Source: Thauera humireducens
GTDB taxonomy: Bacteria > Pseudomonadota > Gammaproteobacteria > Burkholderiales > Rhodocyclaceae
DNA: 64,000 nucleotides
Direction of reading: 5' to 3'
NCBI RefSeq assembly: GCF_001051995.2
Contig: NZ_CP014646.1
Coordinates: 3,658,001 to 3,722,000, forward strand
The notes beneath the pieces are model-generated. The model worked only from the letters and a program-made list of their open reading frames with translations. It was not told the origin of the DNA and ran no database searches. Shown here one piece after another: positions 26,879-37,963 of the stretch. The first letter of the stretch is position 1. Each line of letters starts with the position of its first letter. Both the position numbers and the translations under genes were made by a program.

Positions 26879-28879
26879 ATGTTCGACAAGATCCTGATTG
26901 CCAATCGTGGAGAGATCGCCTGCAGGGTGATCAAGACCGCCCGCCGCATGGGCATCAAGACCGTCGCGGTGTATTCCGAGGCCGACGCCAATGCCCGCCA
27001 CGTGCGCCTGGCCGACGAAGCCGTGCTGATCGGACCGGCGGCGGCGCGTGAGTCCTACCTCGTCATCGACAAGATCATCGCCGCCGCGAAGCAGACCGGC
27101 GCCCAGGCCATTCACCCCGGCTACGGCTTCCTGTCGGAGAACGAGGACTTCTGCCACGCCTGCGAGCGCGAAGGCATCGTCTTCATCGGCCCGCCGGTGG
27201 CGGCGATCCGCGCCATGGGCTCGAAGTCCGAGGCCAAGAAGCTGATGGAAGCGGCCGGCGTGCCGCTCACGCCCGGCTACCACGGCGACGACCAGAATCC
27301 TGCGTATCTGCATCAACAGGCCGACGCCATCGGCTACCCGGTGCTGATCAAGGCCGCGGCCGGCGGCGGTGGCAAGGGCATGCGCCTGGTGGAACGCTCC
27401 GAAGACTTCATCGACCTGCTCGCCTCGTGCAAGCGCGAGGCCATCTCCAGCTTTGGCGACGACCACGTGCTGATCGAGAAGTACATCACCAAGCCGCGCC
27501 ACATCGAGATCCAGGTCTTCGGCGACACCCACGGCAACGTGGTGTATCTGTTCGAGCGCGACTGCTCGGTGCAGCGCCGCCACCAGAAGGTACTGGAAGA
27601 GGCGCCCGCGCCGGGCATGACGCCCGAGCGCCGCGCGGCGATGGGCAAGGCCGCGGTCGATGCGGCCAGGGCGGTGGGTTACGTCGGTGCCGGCACGGTC
27701 GAGTTCATCGCCAATCAGGACGGCTCCTTCTACTTCATGGAGATGAACACCCGCCTGCAGGTCGAGCATCCGGTCACCGAGATGATCACCGGGCTGGACC
27801 TGGTGGAGTGGCAGCTGCGCGTGGCCTCGGGCGAGAAGCTGCCGCTGGCGCAGGAGCAGTTGCAGATCCGCGGTCATGCGCTGGAAGCGCGCATCTACGC
27901 CGAGGACCCGGCCAAGGGCTTCCTGCCCTCCACCGGCAGGCTGGTGCACCTGGCGCCGCCGGCCGAGAGCCTGCACGTGCGCGTCGATACCGGTGTGGAG
28001 GAGGGCGACGAGATCAGCCCGCACTACGACCCGATGATCGCCAAGCTGATCGTGTGGGACATCAACCGCGACCGCGCGCTTGCCCGCATGCTGCAGGCGC
28101 TGGCGGACTACCGCGTGGTGGGTGTCGCCAACAACATCGAGTTCCTGTCGCGCCTGACCGCCTGCCCGGCGTTCTCCGGCGCCGACCTCGACACCGGCCT
28201 GATCGAGCGCGAGAAGACCTACCTCTTCCCGGCCGAGGAAGGCGTGCCCGACGAGGTGCTGCAGATTGCCGCGCTTGCCGAGCTGTTGCGTGAGGCGGCG
28301 CTCGCCGACAAGCGCGCCCAGCGCACGGCCGATGCACGCTCGCCCTGGCATGCGCGCGACGGCTGGCGCATGAACGCCACCGCGCGCCGCACGCTGTTGT
28401 TCCGCCACGGCGAGACCGACCGCACGGTCGAGGTCGCCTACCTGCCCGGCGCGTACCGGCTGACGGTCGAAGGCCGCAGCGTCGAGGCGCGCGGCGAGCT
28501 CAACCCGCGTGGCCTGCTGCGCGTGGAGCTCGACGGCACGCGCATGGACGCCACCGTGATCGCCGCAGCGGGTCGCCGCCATGTCTTCGCCAAGGGCCGG
28601 GCCTGGCAACTCGCCGCGGTCGATCCGCTGCACCACGGCGGCGAGGGCGGCGGCGCTGAGGGCGGGCTGCTGGCGCCGATGCCGGGCAAGGTCATCGCCC
28701 TGGTCGCCGCCGAGGGCGCCAAGGTGGAGAAGGGCGCGCCGCTGCTGATCCTGGAGGCGATGAAGATGGAGCACACCATCACCGCGCCGTCGGCTGGTAC
28801 GGTCAAGGCCTTCCGCTTCGGGGTCGGCGACCAGGTGGGCGACGGGGCCGAGCTGGTGGAGTTCGAAGTCGCCGCCTGA
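26879..28879 (+). CDS. liuD: 3-methylcrotonyl-CoA carboxylase alpha subunit (biotin carboxylase/BCCP)
   Basis: A 666-residue biotin-dependent subunit. The biotin carboxylase region (about 1-445) starts MFDKILIANRGEIACRVI and contains the ATP-grasp loop AAGGGGKGMR and the EMNTRLQVEHPVTE signature. A linker domain follows, then a C-terminal biotinyl domain with EAMKMEHT, in which K629 is the biotinylated lysine. It carboxylates biotin with ATP and bicarbonate and pairs with LiuB. The start is backed by GGAGACAAC before the ATG. The length is typical for MccA. Confidence 0.96.
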   Translation: MFDKILIANRGEIACRVIKTARRMGIKTVAVYSEADANARHVRLADEAVLIGPAAARESYLVIDKIIAAAKQTGAQAIHPGYGFLSENEDFCHACEREGIVFIGPPVAAIRAMGSKSEAKKLMEAAGVPLTPGYHGDDQNPAYLHQQADAIGYPVLIKAAAGGGGKGMRLVERSEDFIDLLASCKREAISSFGDDHVLIEKYITKPRHIEIQVFGDTHGNVVYLFERDCSVQRRHQKVLEEAPAPGMTPERRAAMGKAAVDAARAVGYVGAGTVEFIANQDGSFYFMEMNTRLQVEHPVTEMITGLDLVEWQLRVASGEKLPLAQEQLQIRGHALEARIYAEDPAKGFLPSTGRLVHLAPPAESLHVRVDTGVEEGDEISPHYDPMIAKLIVWDINRDRALARMLQALADYRVVGVANNIEFLSRLTACPAFSGADLDTGLIEREKTYLFPAEEGVPDEVLQIAALAELLREAALADKRAQRTADARSPWHARDGWRMNATARRTLLFRHGETDRTVEVAYLPGAYRLTVEGRSVEARGELNPRGLLRVELDGTRMDATVIAAAGRRHVFAKGRAWQLAAVDPLHHGGEGGGAEGGLLAPMPGKVIALVAAEGAKVEKGAPLLILEAMKMEHTITAPSAGTVKAFRFGVGDQVGDGAELVEFEVAA

Positions 28880-28927
28880 GCAGTCCGAAAGTCACGAATG
28901 AACACGCTGAAAGGGGCTTGAGCCCGA

Positions 28928-28960
28928 GGGCGCGATCCGGCCGCAAGAGCCGGCGCGCCC
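28928..28960 (+). other. Stem-loop between liuD and the acyl-CoA synthetase gene
   Basis: GGGCGCG (28928-28934) pairs with CGCGCCC (28954-28960), and an inner CCGGC/GCCGG stem closes a 7-base loop, with a two-base bulge. No T-run follows, so it is not a classic terminator. It may set mRNA stability or reduce read-through within the operon. Confidence 0.45.
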
Positions 28961-28984
28961 TGCATGGAGAAGAGAGACACACCG

Positions 28985-30676
28985 ATGAGCAGTACGCAGA
29001 GCTATGTCCACGGCGCATCCGAGAAACAACTGATCGGCCAGACCATCGGCCGCTTCTTCGACGAGGCCTGCGCCCGTCACGCCGAGCGCGAGGCGCTGGT
29101 CGTGCGCCACCAGAACGTGCGCCTGACCTATGCGCAGCTGAAGAGCAAGGTCGACGCGCTCGCCTGCGGGTTGATGCGTCTCGGCCTGGAACCGGGCGAG
29201 CGCATCGGCATCTGGTCGCAGAACACCATGGAGTGGGCGCTGACCCAGTTCGCCACCGCCAAGGCCGGCCTGGTGCTGGTGAACATCAACCCCGCCTATC
29301 GCCGCTCCGAGCTCGAATACGCGCTCAACAAGGTCGGCTGTCGCGCGCTGGTGCTGTCGCCGGCGTTCAAGACCAGCAACTACCTCGAGATGATCGCCGA
29401 CCTCGCGCCCGAGCTCGGCCACTGCGAACCCGGCCTGTTGCGCAGCCACCGCCTGCCATCGCTCGAGATGGTGATCCGCATGGGGGCGGGCGCCTCGCCC
29501 GGCATGCTCAGCTTCGAAGAACTGCTGCAGGCGCCGACGCGCGACGAACTGGCTGCGCTCGAGGCGCGGTCCGACAGGCTGCAGTTCGACGATCCGATCA
29601 ACATCCAGTTCACCTCCGGCACCACCGGTCACCCCAAGGGCGCGACGCTCTCGCACCACAACATCCTCAACAACGGCTACTTCGTCGGCGAGGCGATCAA
29701 GCTGGTGCCGGGCGACCGCCTGTGCATCCCGGTACCGCTCTATCACTGCTTCGGCATGGTGATGGGCAACCTCGGCTGCCTGACCCACGGCGCCACCATG
29801 GTCTACCCGGCCGAGGCCTTCGAGCCGCTGGCGGTGCTGGAGACGGTGGCGCAGGAAAAATGCACCGGCCTCTACGGCGTGCCGACCATGTTCATCGCTG
29901 CGCTCGACCATCCGCGTTTCGCCGACTTCGATCTTTCCAGCCTGCGCACCGGCATCATGGCCGGCAGCCCGTGCCCGATCGAGGTCATGAAGCGGGTGAT
30001 CGGCAAGATGAACATGGCCGAGGTGACGATCGCCTACGGCATGACCGAGACCTCGCCGGTGAGCTTCCAGAGCGGCACCGACGACCCCATCGACCGCCGT
30101 GTGTCGACGGTCGGCCGCGTCCAGCCGCATCTGGAAGTGAAGATCGTCGACAACGAGGGCCGCATCGTGCCCCGCGGTCAGGCGGGCGAGCTGTGCACCC
30201 GCGGCTACTCGGTGATGCTCGGCTACTGGAACGACGAGACCAAGACCCGGGAGGCGATCGACGCCGGCGGCTGGATGCATACGGGCGACCTCGCGGTGAT
30301 CGACGACGAGGGCTACTGCAACATCGTCGGCCGCATCAAGGACATGGTGATCCGCGGCGGCGAGAACATCTATCCGCGCGAGATCGAGGAGTTCCTCTAC
30401 GCCCATCCCAAGGTGCTCGACGTCCAGGTGGTCGGTATCCCCGACCAGAAGTTCGGCGAGGAGCTGTGCGCCTGGATCATCGTGCGCGAGGGCGAGGGCC
30501 TTTCTGAAGACGAGGTGCGTGCCTATTGCCAGGGGCAAATCGCGCACTACAAGATTCCGCGCTACATCCGCTTCGTCGACAGCTTCCCGATGACCGTGAC
30601 CGGCAAGATCCAGAAGTTCCAGATCCGCCAGAAAATGAAGGAAGAGCTGGGGCTGGACGAGGCGCAGACCGCCTGA
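28985..30676 (+). CDS. AMP-binding acyl-CoA synthetase
   Basis: A 563-residue ANL-superfamily ligase that activates a carboxylic acid to its CoA thioester via an acyl-AMP. It carries the P-loop [16 protein letters not shown] (about residues 210-225), the YGMTETSP motif, the hinge [16 protein letters not shown], and a C-terminal catalytic lysine in TGKIQKFQ. Its position between liuD and the HMG-CoA lyase gene suggests it activates isovalerate or acetoacetate; similar synthetases occur in betaproteobacterial liu clusters. The ATG at 28985 is preferred; an in-frame ATG at 28964 has no Shine-Dalgarno. Confidence 0.93.
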   Translation: MSSTQSYVHGASEKQLIGQTIGRFFDEACARHAEREALVVRHQNVRLTYAQLKSKVDALACGLMRLGLEPGERIGIWSQNTMEWALTQFATAKAGLVLVNINPAYRRSELEYALNKVGCRALVLSPAFKTSNYLEMIADLAPELGHCEPGLLRSHRLPSLEMVIRMGAGASPGMLSFEELLQAPTRDELAALEARSDRLQFDDPINIQFTSGTTGHPKGATLSHHNILNNGYFVGEAIKLVPGDRLCIPVPLYHCFGMVMGNLGCLTHGATMVYPAEAFEPLAVLETVAQEKCTGLYGVPTMFIAALDHPRFADFDLSSLRTGIMAGSPCPIEVMKRVIGKMNMAEVTIAYGMTETSPVSFQSGTDDPIDRRVSTVGRVQPHLEVKIVDNEGRIVPRGQAGELCTRGYSVMLGYWNDETKTREAIDAGGWMHTGDLAVIDDEGYCNIVGRIKDMVIRGGENIYPREIEEFLYAHPKVLDVQVVGIPDQKFGEELCAWIIVREGEGLSEDEVRAYCQGQIAHYKIPRYIRFVDSFPMTVTGKIQKFQIRQKMKEELGLDEAQTA

Positions 30677-30692
30677 CATCGAGGACGCATCC

Positions 30693-31628
30693 ATGACCAC
30701 ATCCAAGTTGCCCGCCGCCGTCCGCATCGTCGAGATGGGGCCGCGCGATGGCCTGCAGAACGAGAAGCAGCTCGTTTCCACCGACACCAAGGTCGAGCTC
30801 GTGCGCCGCCTCGAGCGCGCCGGGCTGAAGGCGATCGAGACCACGTCCTTCGTGTCGCCCAAGTGGGTGCCGCAGATGGGCGACAACAGCGAGGTGCTGA
30901 CCCGCGTGCTTGCGGCTGCCGCACCCGGCGTCGCCTATCCGGTGCTGACGCCCAACCTGAAGGGCTTCGAGGCCGCGCTGGCGGCCGGGGCACGGGAGGT
31001 CGCGGTGTTTGGCGCCGCCTCCGAGTCCTTCAGCCAGAAGAACATCAACTGCTCGATCGCCGAGTCGCTCGAGCGCTTCCGCCCCGTCACCGAGGCGGCG
31101 CACGCGGCGGGCGTGAAGGTGCGCGGCTATGTCTCCTGCGTGGTCGGCTGCCCCTACGAGGGGGCGGTGGCGCCACAGGCGGTGGCGGACGTGGCGGCGA
31201 CGCTGATGGAGATGGGCTGCTACGAGGTCTCGCTGGGCGACACCATCGGCGTCGGCACCCCGGCAGGCATCGTCCGCATGCTGGAGGCGGTGGCGAAGCG
31301 CGTGCCGGTGGAGAAGCTCGCCGGTCACTACCACGACACCTACGGCATGGCGGTGGCCAACGTCTTTGCTTCGCTGCAGATGGGCGTGGCGGTGTTCGAT
31401 GCCTCGGTCGGTGGTCTGGGCGGCTGTCCCTACGCCGCCGGGGCATCGGGGAACGTTGCCACCGAGGACGTGGTCTGGTTGCTCAACGGGCTCGGCATCG
31501 AGACGGGCATCGATCTCGATGCCCTGGTCGACACCGCGGCCTGGATCAGCGCCCAGCTCGACCGCGAACCCGCCTCACGCGTGGCGCGCGCGGTATTGGC
31601 CAAGCGCGCCAAGGCCGCCAGCGCCTGA
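30693..31628 (+). CDS. liuE: Hydroxymethylglutaryl-CoA lyase
   Basis: A 311-residue TIM-barrel lyase cleaving HMG-CoA to acetoacetate and acetyl-CoA, the last step of the leucine route. The N-terminal motif [14 protein letters not shown] holds the catalytic Arg/Asp, the metal site is in HYHDTYGMA, and the active-site cysteine lies in the signature [33 protein letters not shown] precedes the ATG. It closes the liu unit. Confidence 0.96.
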   Translation: MTTSKLPAAVRIVEMGPRDGLQNEKQLVSTDTKVELVRRLERAGLKAIETTSFVSPKWVPQMGDNSEVLTRVLAAAAPGVAYPVLTPNLKGFEAALAAGAREVAVFGAASESFSQKNINCSIAESLERFRPVTEAAHAAGVKVRGYVSCVVGCPYEGAVAPQAVADVAATLMEMGCYEVSLGDTIGVGTPAGIVRMLEAVAKRVPVEKLAGHYHDTYGMAVANVFASLQMGVAVFDASVGGLGGCPYAAGASGNVATEDVVWLLNGLGIETGIDLDALVDTAAWISAQLDREPASRVARAVLAKRAKAASA

Positions 31629-31725
31629 ATGGGCCGCCTCGCGGCGGACTCGTTCATAATCGGGGCTTCGCAATCGAGACGGTGCGCACGGATGTGCCGT
31701 CCACGCCCCTGCAGAGACTGTCGCA

Positions 31726-31923
31726 ATGAGTATTCCTTCCCCCTGTACCAACATCTGCCGCATGAGCCCGGACACGGGCTGGTGCGAGGGCTGCCAACGC
31801 ACGATCGAGGAGATCACGCGCTGGAGCCAGACCAACGACGACGACCGTCGCACCATCCTGGCCGCGGTCGCCGAGCGTCGCGAATGGCTGGCCGAAGCCA
31901 GCGGCGCGGAGACGCGGGCATGA
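31726..31923 (+). CDS. DUF1289 small cysteine-rich protein
   Basis: A 65-residue protein of the DUF1289 family. SPCTNICRMSPDTGWCEGCQRTIEEI holds four cysteines (CxxxC, then CxxC) that probably bind a metal, followed by a helical W-rich tail typical of the family. Function is unknown. It overlaps the next gene by four bases (ATGA), which encodes a shorter relative. Confidence 0.85.
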   Translation: MSIPSPCTNICRMSPDTGWCEGCQRTIEEITRWSQTNDDDRRTILAAVAERREWLAEASGAETRA

Positions 31924-32117
31924 GCGGTGATGCGCTGTGTGTCGGCGTGTGCATGATCGACTGGGATTCGGGCGTGTGCCTGGGCTGCGGACGCACGGCT
32001 GACGAGATCAACGGTGTGCCGGTGGCGCCGCCGTCCGACGCCTTGCTGCCCACCGCCGGGCAGTCCGCCGTGCTGCCGCCCAATGTCGCCGCGCAGGTCG
32101 GGGAGGGCAGCGATTGA
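31920..32117 (+). CDS. Second DUF1289-like small protein
   Basis: A 65-residue protein whose first half, LCVGVCMIDWDSGVCLGCGRTADEI, repeats the four-cysteine DUF1289 pattern of its neighbour. The second half is an unrelated Pro/Ala-rich tail. It is coupled by ATGA to the preceding DUF1289 gene and overlaps the next gene, whose TTG start lies at its stop codon. This looks like a duplication that has lost the helical tail. Function unknown. Confidence 0.72.
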   Translation: MSGDALCVGVCMIDWDSGVCLGCGRTADEINGVPVAPPSDALLPTAGQSAVLPPNVAAQVGEGSD

Positions 32118-33034
32118 CAGCGCGTCCCCGCCTGCCCGATACCGTGCAGGTCTTCGAACGTGGCTGGCTGTCGGCCAACAACGTGCTGCTGTTCGACGGC
32201 GGCGAGGCGACGCTGGTCGACAGCGGCTATGTCACGCATGCGGGGCAGACGGTGGCGCTGGTCGGTGCCGCGCTCGACGGTCGCAGGCTCGGCCGGCTGA
32301 TCAACACCCACTCGCATTCCGACCACATCGGCGGCAACGCCAGCGTGCAGCGCGCCTTCGGCTGCACGATCACGGTGCCGGCCGGCATGGCACAGGCCGT
32401 GCGGCATTGGGACGAGGCGGCGCTGCTGCTGTCCACCGCCGCGCAGCATGGCGAACGCTTCGAGGCCGACGGCACGCTTGCCCCCGGCGACCGCTTCGTC
32501 GCCGGCGAACTCGAATGGCAGGCCATCGCCGCGCCCGGCCACGACATGGACGCGCTCGCCTATTACAACGCCGAGCACCGCATCCTGATGTCCGGCGATG
32601 CGCTGTGGCGCGACGGCTTCGGCATCCTCTTCGCCGATGTGCTCGGCACCGGCGATGGTCTGGGCGAGGCACGGCGTACGCTGGAAGGCATCGGCCGGCT
32701 CGCGGTGGATAGGGTCATACCGGGCCACGGCGCGCCCTTCACCGAGTTCGACGACGCCCTCGAGCGTGCCTTCGCCCGCCTGCAGGCCTTCGAGGCCGAC
32801 GGCGCCCGGATGGCGCGCAATGCCATCCGCGCCTGCATCACCTTCAAGCTGCTGGATGTGCGCAGCATCGCGCTGGACGACCTGCCGCGCCATCTCGACG
32901 AGACGCCGCTGTACCGCGAGGCGAACCGCCGCTTCCTCGGCCTCGACGCCGACGCGCTGGCGGGCTGGCTGGTGAAGGAGCTCGAACGCGCCGGGGTGGC
33001 GCGGCGCGAGCATGGCCTGCTGGTCGCGAGCTGA
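32114..33034 (+). CDS. Metallo-beta-lactamase-fold hydrolase
   Basis: A 306-residue MBL-fold protein. NTHSHSDHIGGN (about residues 66-77) is the HxHxDH metal motif, and further ligands appear in APGHDMD and IPGHG, so a dinuclear zinc or iron hydrolase is likely. The C-terminal part (about 215-300) resembles the helical extension of glyoxalase II-like hydrolases. The start is TTG at 32114, chosen because GGGAGGG lies seven bases upstream and no ATG gives the full fold. It overlaps the preceding small gene by four bases. The substrate is unknown. Confidence 0.87.
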   Translation: MTARPRLPDTVQVFERGWLSANNVLLFDGGEATLVDSGYVTHAGQTVALVGAALDGRRLGRLINTHSHSDHIGGNASVQRAFGCTITVPAGMAQAVRHWDEAALLLSTAAQHGERFEADGTLAPGDRFVAGELEWQAIAAPGHDMDALAYYNAEHRILMSGDALWRDGFGILFADVLGTGDGLGEARRTLEGIGRLAVDRVIPGHGAPFTEFDDALERAFARLQAFEADGARMARNAIRACITFKLLDVRSIALDDLPRHLDETPLYREANRRFLGLDADALAGWLVKELERAGVARREHGLLVAS

Positions 33035-33128
33035 GTCGGGTGATGCGCCCGCAGAGTCGGTTTTTCGGGGTGCGCGGGCGGCGGTGCTCGGTGCGTCCGG
33101 CACACAGGCGGTCGTTGCGGGCCCGGTC

Positions 33129-34859
<1,731 letters not shown>

Positions 34860-34861
34860 CG

Positions 34862-35545
34862 ATGGCGCTGCGGGTCGCGGTGGTCGACAGCGGCTGCTCG
34901 GCGGTGCATGCGCCGCGGGTGCGGGCGGCTGCTGCCTTCGTCATCGGTGATGGCGGCCTGGACGAGGTGCCGGTCATCGAGGATGTGCTCGGCCATGGCA
35001 GCCGCGTGGCGGACATCCTGCTGCACGGTGCGCCGCAGGCCGAGCTGCTGGTTGCCCAGGTGTTCCGCGAACGCCTGACGACGACCGCGGCGCAGGTGGC
35101 GGCGGCGATCGACTGGGCGGTGGCGAACGGTGCCCAGCTCGTCAACCTCAGCCTGGGCCTGCGCGAACCCCGGCCGGCGCTGGCCGAGGCCTGCGCGCGT
35201 GCCGTGGCGGCCGGCGTCGTACTGTGCGCGGCGGCGCCCGCGCGCGGCCAGGCGGTGTATCCGGCGGCTTTCGCGGGCGTTCTGCGGGTGAGCGGCGATG
35301 CGCGTTGCGCACCCGGCGAGCTCGCAGCGATCGGCTCTGCCGAGATCGATTTCGGTGCTCATGTGCGGCCGCTCGGTGGCAGCCTCACCGGCGCAGGCGC
35401 GAGCATGGCCTGCGCCTGGCTCAGCGGTCTTGCGGCGCAGTACCTGGCCAGTGGCGGTGGCGTGGAAACGCTGCGCGACTGGCTGGAGGAAAAGGCGTGC
35501 CACCGCGGCGTGGACGACCCGAGGAGAAGACAGCATGGCGACTGA
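34862..35545 (+). CDS. qhpE: Subtilisin-like protease QhpE
   Basis: A 227-residue S8-family serine protease without signal or propeptide, so cytoplasmic. The triad is readable as D9 (VVDSG), H45 (GHGSRVADIL) and S181 (GASMA). It is much smaller than secreted subtilisins. In Paracoccus the QhpE homologue removes the leader from QhpC after crosslinking. It starts two bases after the qhpF stop and overlaps qhpG by 11 bases. Confidence 0.88.
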   Translation: MALRVAVVDSGCSAVHAPRVRAAAAFVIGDGGLDEVPVIEDVLGHGSRVADILLHGAPQAELLVAQVFRERLTTTAAQVAAAIDWAVANGAQLVNLSLGLREPRPALAEACARAVAAGVVLCAAAPARGQAVYPAAFAGVLRVSGDARCAPGELAAIGSAEIDFGAHVRPLGGSLTGAGASMACAWLSGLAAQYLASGGGVETLRDWLEEKACHRGVDDPRRRQHGD

Positions 35546-36878
35546 AGGCATCGTCATCATCGGCGCCGGGCCTGCCGGCGCGGCTGCCGCGATCGGACTG
35601 GCGCGGATGGGCGAACCCGTGGTGCTGGTGGGTGAGCCGCGCCGCTTTGCCGCGGTCGAGGGCACGTCGGTGCGTGTCATCGATGCGCTGCGCGGCTTGG
35701 GCCTGCGGCAGGCGCTTCAGGCCTTGGCGCCACCCTCGCCGCGACGGGCGGTCTGGAACGGCCGCTATACCGAGGCCAACCAGGAAAGTCTGGTGGACCG
35801 CGAGCGCTTCGATCGCGGCCTGCTCGACGATCTCGAACGCCTCGGCGTGAAACTCGTGCGTGGCCGGGTGACGGCGCTGCATTCCGCCCCCGGTCTGCAC
35901 GAACTCGAGATCGACACCGACGCTGGCCGGCGTACGCTGGCGGCGGACTTCCTGGTCGAGGCACGCGGGCGCGCGGCGCCCGGGGGCGGTGCGCCGCGGC
36001 TGCGGGGTGTGGAAACGGTGTCCCTGCTGCAGTACTGGCGGGGGCCGGCGGGCGAGGCGGGTTCGGCCGTGACGGGCGTCGAGGACGGCTGGATGTGGAT
36101 GGCTGCGCTGGCCGACGGCCGGCGTTACCTGCAGCTGACCATCGATGTTGCCAGCGCCTCCCTGCCGCCCAAGCGTGCGCTGGGCGATTATTGCAGCGCG
36201 CGGTTTCGCGCGGTCGAGGCGGCGACGCCCTTCCTGCGCGACGCGGAGCCGGTCGGCGAGCCGTACGCCCGCACCAGCACCGCGGTGCTCAATGAAGTGG
36301 TGGCGGGCGATGACTGGATTCGCGTCGGCGATGCGGCAATGGCGGTCGATCCGCTGTCGGGCAACGGCATCTTTCAGGCTTTGTCGTCCGCGCTGCAGGC
36401 GCCAGCGGTGGTCGCCACCCTGCGCCACGACCCGCACCGCGCCGCGCTCGCGCGGCAGTTCCACAGTCGGCGGATCGAGCACCTGTTCCATCGCTTTGCC
36501 CGCATCGGGCGCGACTTCTACGCGCAGGAACTGCGCTGGCCGCAGGCGCCGTTCTGGGCCGCGCGCCGCGGCTGGCCGGACGCCCAGCCTCTTCACGCCA
36601 CGGTGACGCCCGAGACCGTTCGCGTCGCGCGCGGGCCCGTGGTGTGCGAGGGGCGGATCGTCGAGGCAGATGTGGTGGTGACGCCCGATCAGCCGCTTGG
36701 TGTGTGGCAGGTCGACGGTCTGGCGGTGGCGCCCATACTTGCCGCCTTGCGCGCGGAGGAAGGCTCTGCGCGCGACAAGGTCCGGGGCGAGGCGGTGCTC
36801 TGCGCGCGTTTCGGACTCGAGCCTGCGCGTGCAGCGGGCTTGCTGGCCTGGATGCGGGCTCAGAACTGGCTGATTTGA
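35535..36878 (+). CDS. qhpG: FAD-dependent monooxygenase QhpG
   Basis: A 447-residue flavoprotein of the halogenase/monooxygenase type. IVIIGAGPAGAAAAIGLARMG is the N-terminal FAD Rossmann motif, and GDAAMAVDPLSGNGI (about residue 270) is the second FAD motif. The QhpG homologue dihydroxylates the tryptophan of QhpC that becomes the cysteine tryptophylquinone cofactor. GAGGAGAAGACAGC precedes the ATG. It ends convergent to qhpR. Assignment rests on family plus the complete qhp context. Confidence 0.88.
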   Translation: MATEGIVIIGAGPAGAAAAIGLARMGEPVVLVGEPRRFAAVEGTSVRVIDALRGLGLRQALQALAPPSPRRAVWNGRYTEANQESLVDRERFDRGLLDDLERLGVKLVRGRVTALHSAPGLHELEIDTDAGRRTLAADFLVEARGRAAPGGGAPRLRGVETVSLLQYWRGPAGEAGSAVTGVEDGWMWMAALADGRRYLQLTIDVASASLPPKRALGDYCSARFRAVEAATPFLRDAEPVGEPYARTSTAVLNEVVAGDDWIRVGDAAMAVDPLSGNGIFQALSSALQAPAVVATLRHDPHRAALARQFHSRRIEHLFHRFARIGRDFYAQELRWPQAPFWAARRGWPDAQPLHATVTPETVRVARGPVVCEGRIVEADVVVTPDQPLGVWQVDGLAVAPILAALRAEEGSARDKVRGEAVLCARFGLEPARAAGLLAWMRAQNWLI

Positions 36879-36979
36879 GCGCTGCCTGCGCGATTCTTGT
36901 CTTCGAAGCAGCGGGCGTGTTGCCGATTTCGGCTAATGGTTCCAGCAAAAAAATTTATTTAAGCGAGTGGTGGGCCCGT

Positions 36980-37963
36980 TCAGCCCGCACGCCTGAGCGT
37001 GTCCGACGGTAGCTCGCCGAACATCGTCTTGTACTCGGCGGAAAAGTGCGACAGGTGCCAGAAGCCCCAGCGCGCGGCGACGTCGGCGACGGTGCTGCGG
37101 CCGTTGGGGGGGGGCGCCTTCAGCGCGCGGCGCACCGCATTCAGGCGGATCGCACGCAGGAACTTGACCGGGTTGAGATCGAGCACGTCCTGAAAGCTGT
37201 ACTGCAGGGTGCGGCGCGAGACGCCGAGCTCGATGCACAGGTCCGCGACCGTGATCGGTTCGTCGATATGGGCTTCCATGTAGGCGCGGGCTCGTGCCAC
37301 CACCAGCTGGCGGGCACTGCACGAGGGTGCGGTAGCCTGCACGCTCCCTGAGGACAGCGTATCGAGCAGCGTGGCGAACAGCGCCTGCTCCATCGCCTTG
37401 CGCATCTGCGGGTGCACAAGCAGCTCGGGCGTGGCCCGCAGGCTGGACATCATGGTCGCCAGCAGCTGGCCGAGCGCTGCAAGCCGTTCCGGCGTGGCGG
37501 GCGCCATCTTGCGCCCGGCGAGTTCGGTCTCGATGTTGCGGTGGTCCACCTGCTGCGCGTACGCGTCGAGCGCCACGGCGTCGGCGGTGCAGGCGACGAT
37601 CTCCAGGCGGCGCGGGGTACGGAAGTCGAGCTCGTCGTCGCTACCCAGCGTCAGCATGGAGTGCGCGTCATAAACCTCGCCGCCGAACCAGCCCGTCCCC
37701 TCGATCATGACCGGGACGGCGAAGGTGCGCGAGCCACGCCACGCCTCGCCCGCCTGATGCACCGACTGGTTCAGCCCCTCGCGGAACAGTTGCACCTTGC
37801 CGAAGCAGAACTCCTCGAACACGCCGGCGAATACCCCTGCGCTGAGCTGGTCGTAACGCTGCTGCCAGTTGGTCAGGCAGGCGGCGTGCTCGTCGGCATC
37901 GAGCGTGTCACGCAAGGTGTAAGCATACGGAGCGCGTCGCGAATCCTGAGCATCCGTGCTCAT
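36980..37963 (-). CDS. qhpR: AraC-family regulator QhpR
   Basis: A 327-residue AraC-type activator, expected to induce the qhp genes when primary amines are present. The N-terminal effector region (about 1-210) has no strong motif. The C-terminal HTH pair includes VADLCIELGVSRRTLQYSF and WGFWHLSHFSAEYKTMFGELP. The start at 37963 follows GGAGG with correct spacing; a GTG nine bases earlier overlaps that Shine-Dalgarno. A run of nine C in the coding strand (PPP codons, 37106-37114) sits between the two HTH units. It is divergent from qhpA across a 521-bp leader region. Confidence 0.85.
   Translation of the reverse strand: MSTDAQDSRRAPYAYTLRDTLDADEHAACLTNWQQRYDQLSAGVFAGVFEEFCFGKVQLFREGLNQSVHQAGEAWRGSRTFAVPVMIEGTGWFGGEVYDAHSMLTLGSDDELDFRTPRRLEIVACTADAVALDAYAQQVDHRNIETELAGRKMAPATPERLAALGQLLATMMSSLRATPELLVHPQMRKAMEQALFATLLDTLSSGSVQATAPSCSARQLVVARARAYMEAHIDEPITVADLCIELGVSRRTLQYSFQDVLDLNPVKFLRAIRLNAVRRALKAPPPNGRSTVADVAARWGFWHLSHFSAEYKTMFGELPSDTLRRAG
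37106..37114. repeat. G9/C9 homopolymer inside qhpR
   Basis: Nine G on the plus strand encode part of APPPNG in QhpR. A one-base slip would remove the second helix-turn-helix of the activator. Runs of this length are not rare in DNA of this composition, so slippage is only a possibility. Confidence 0.6.

Noticed and set aside
26501..28774. A 757-codon open frame antisense to liuC/liuD
   Set aside because: Mirror of the carboxylase codon pattern; no start signal and no family motif.
36879..36979. A-rich stretch (AAAAAAATTTATTTAA) between qhpG and qhpR as a terminator
   Set aside because: No convincing GC-rich hairpin precedes the A/T run on either strand, so termination here is unproven.
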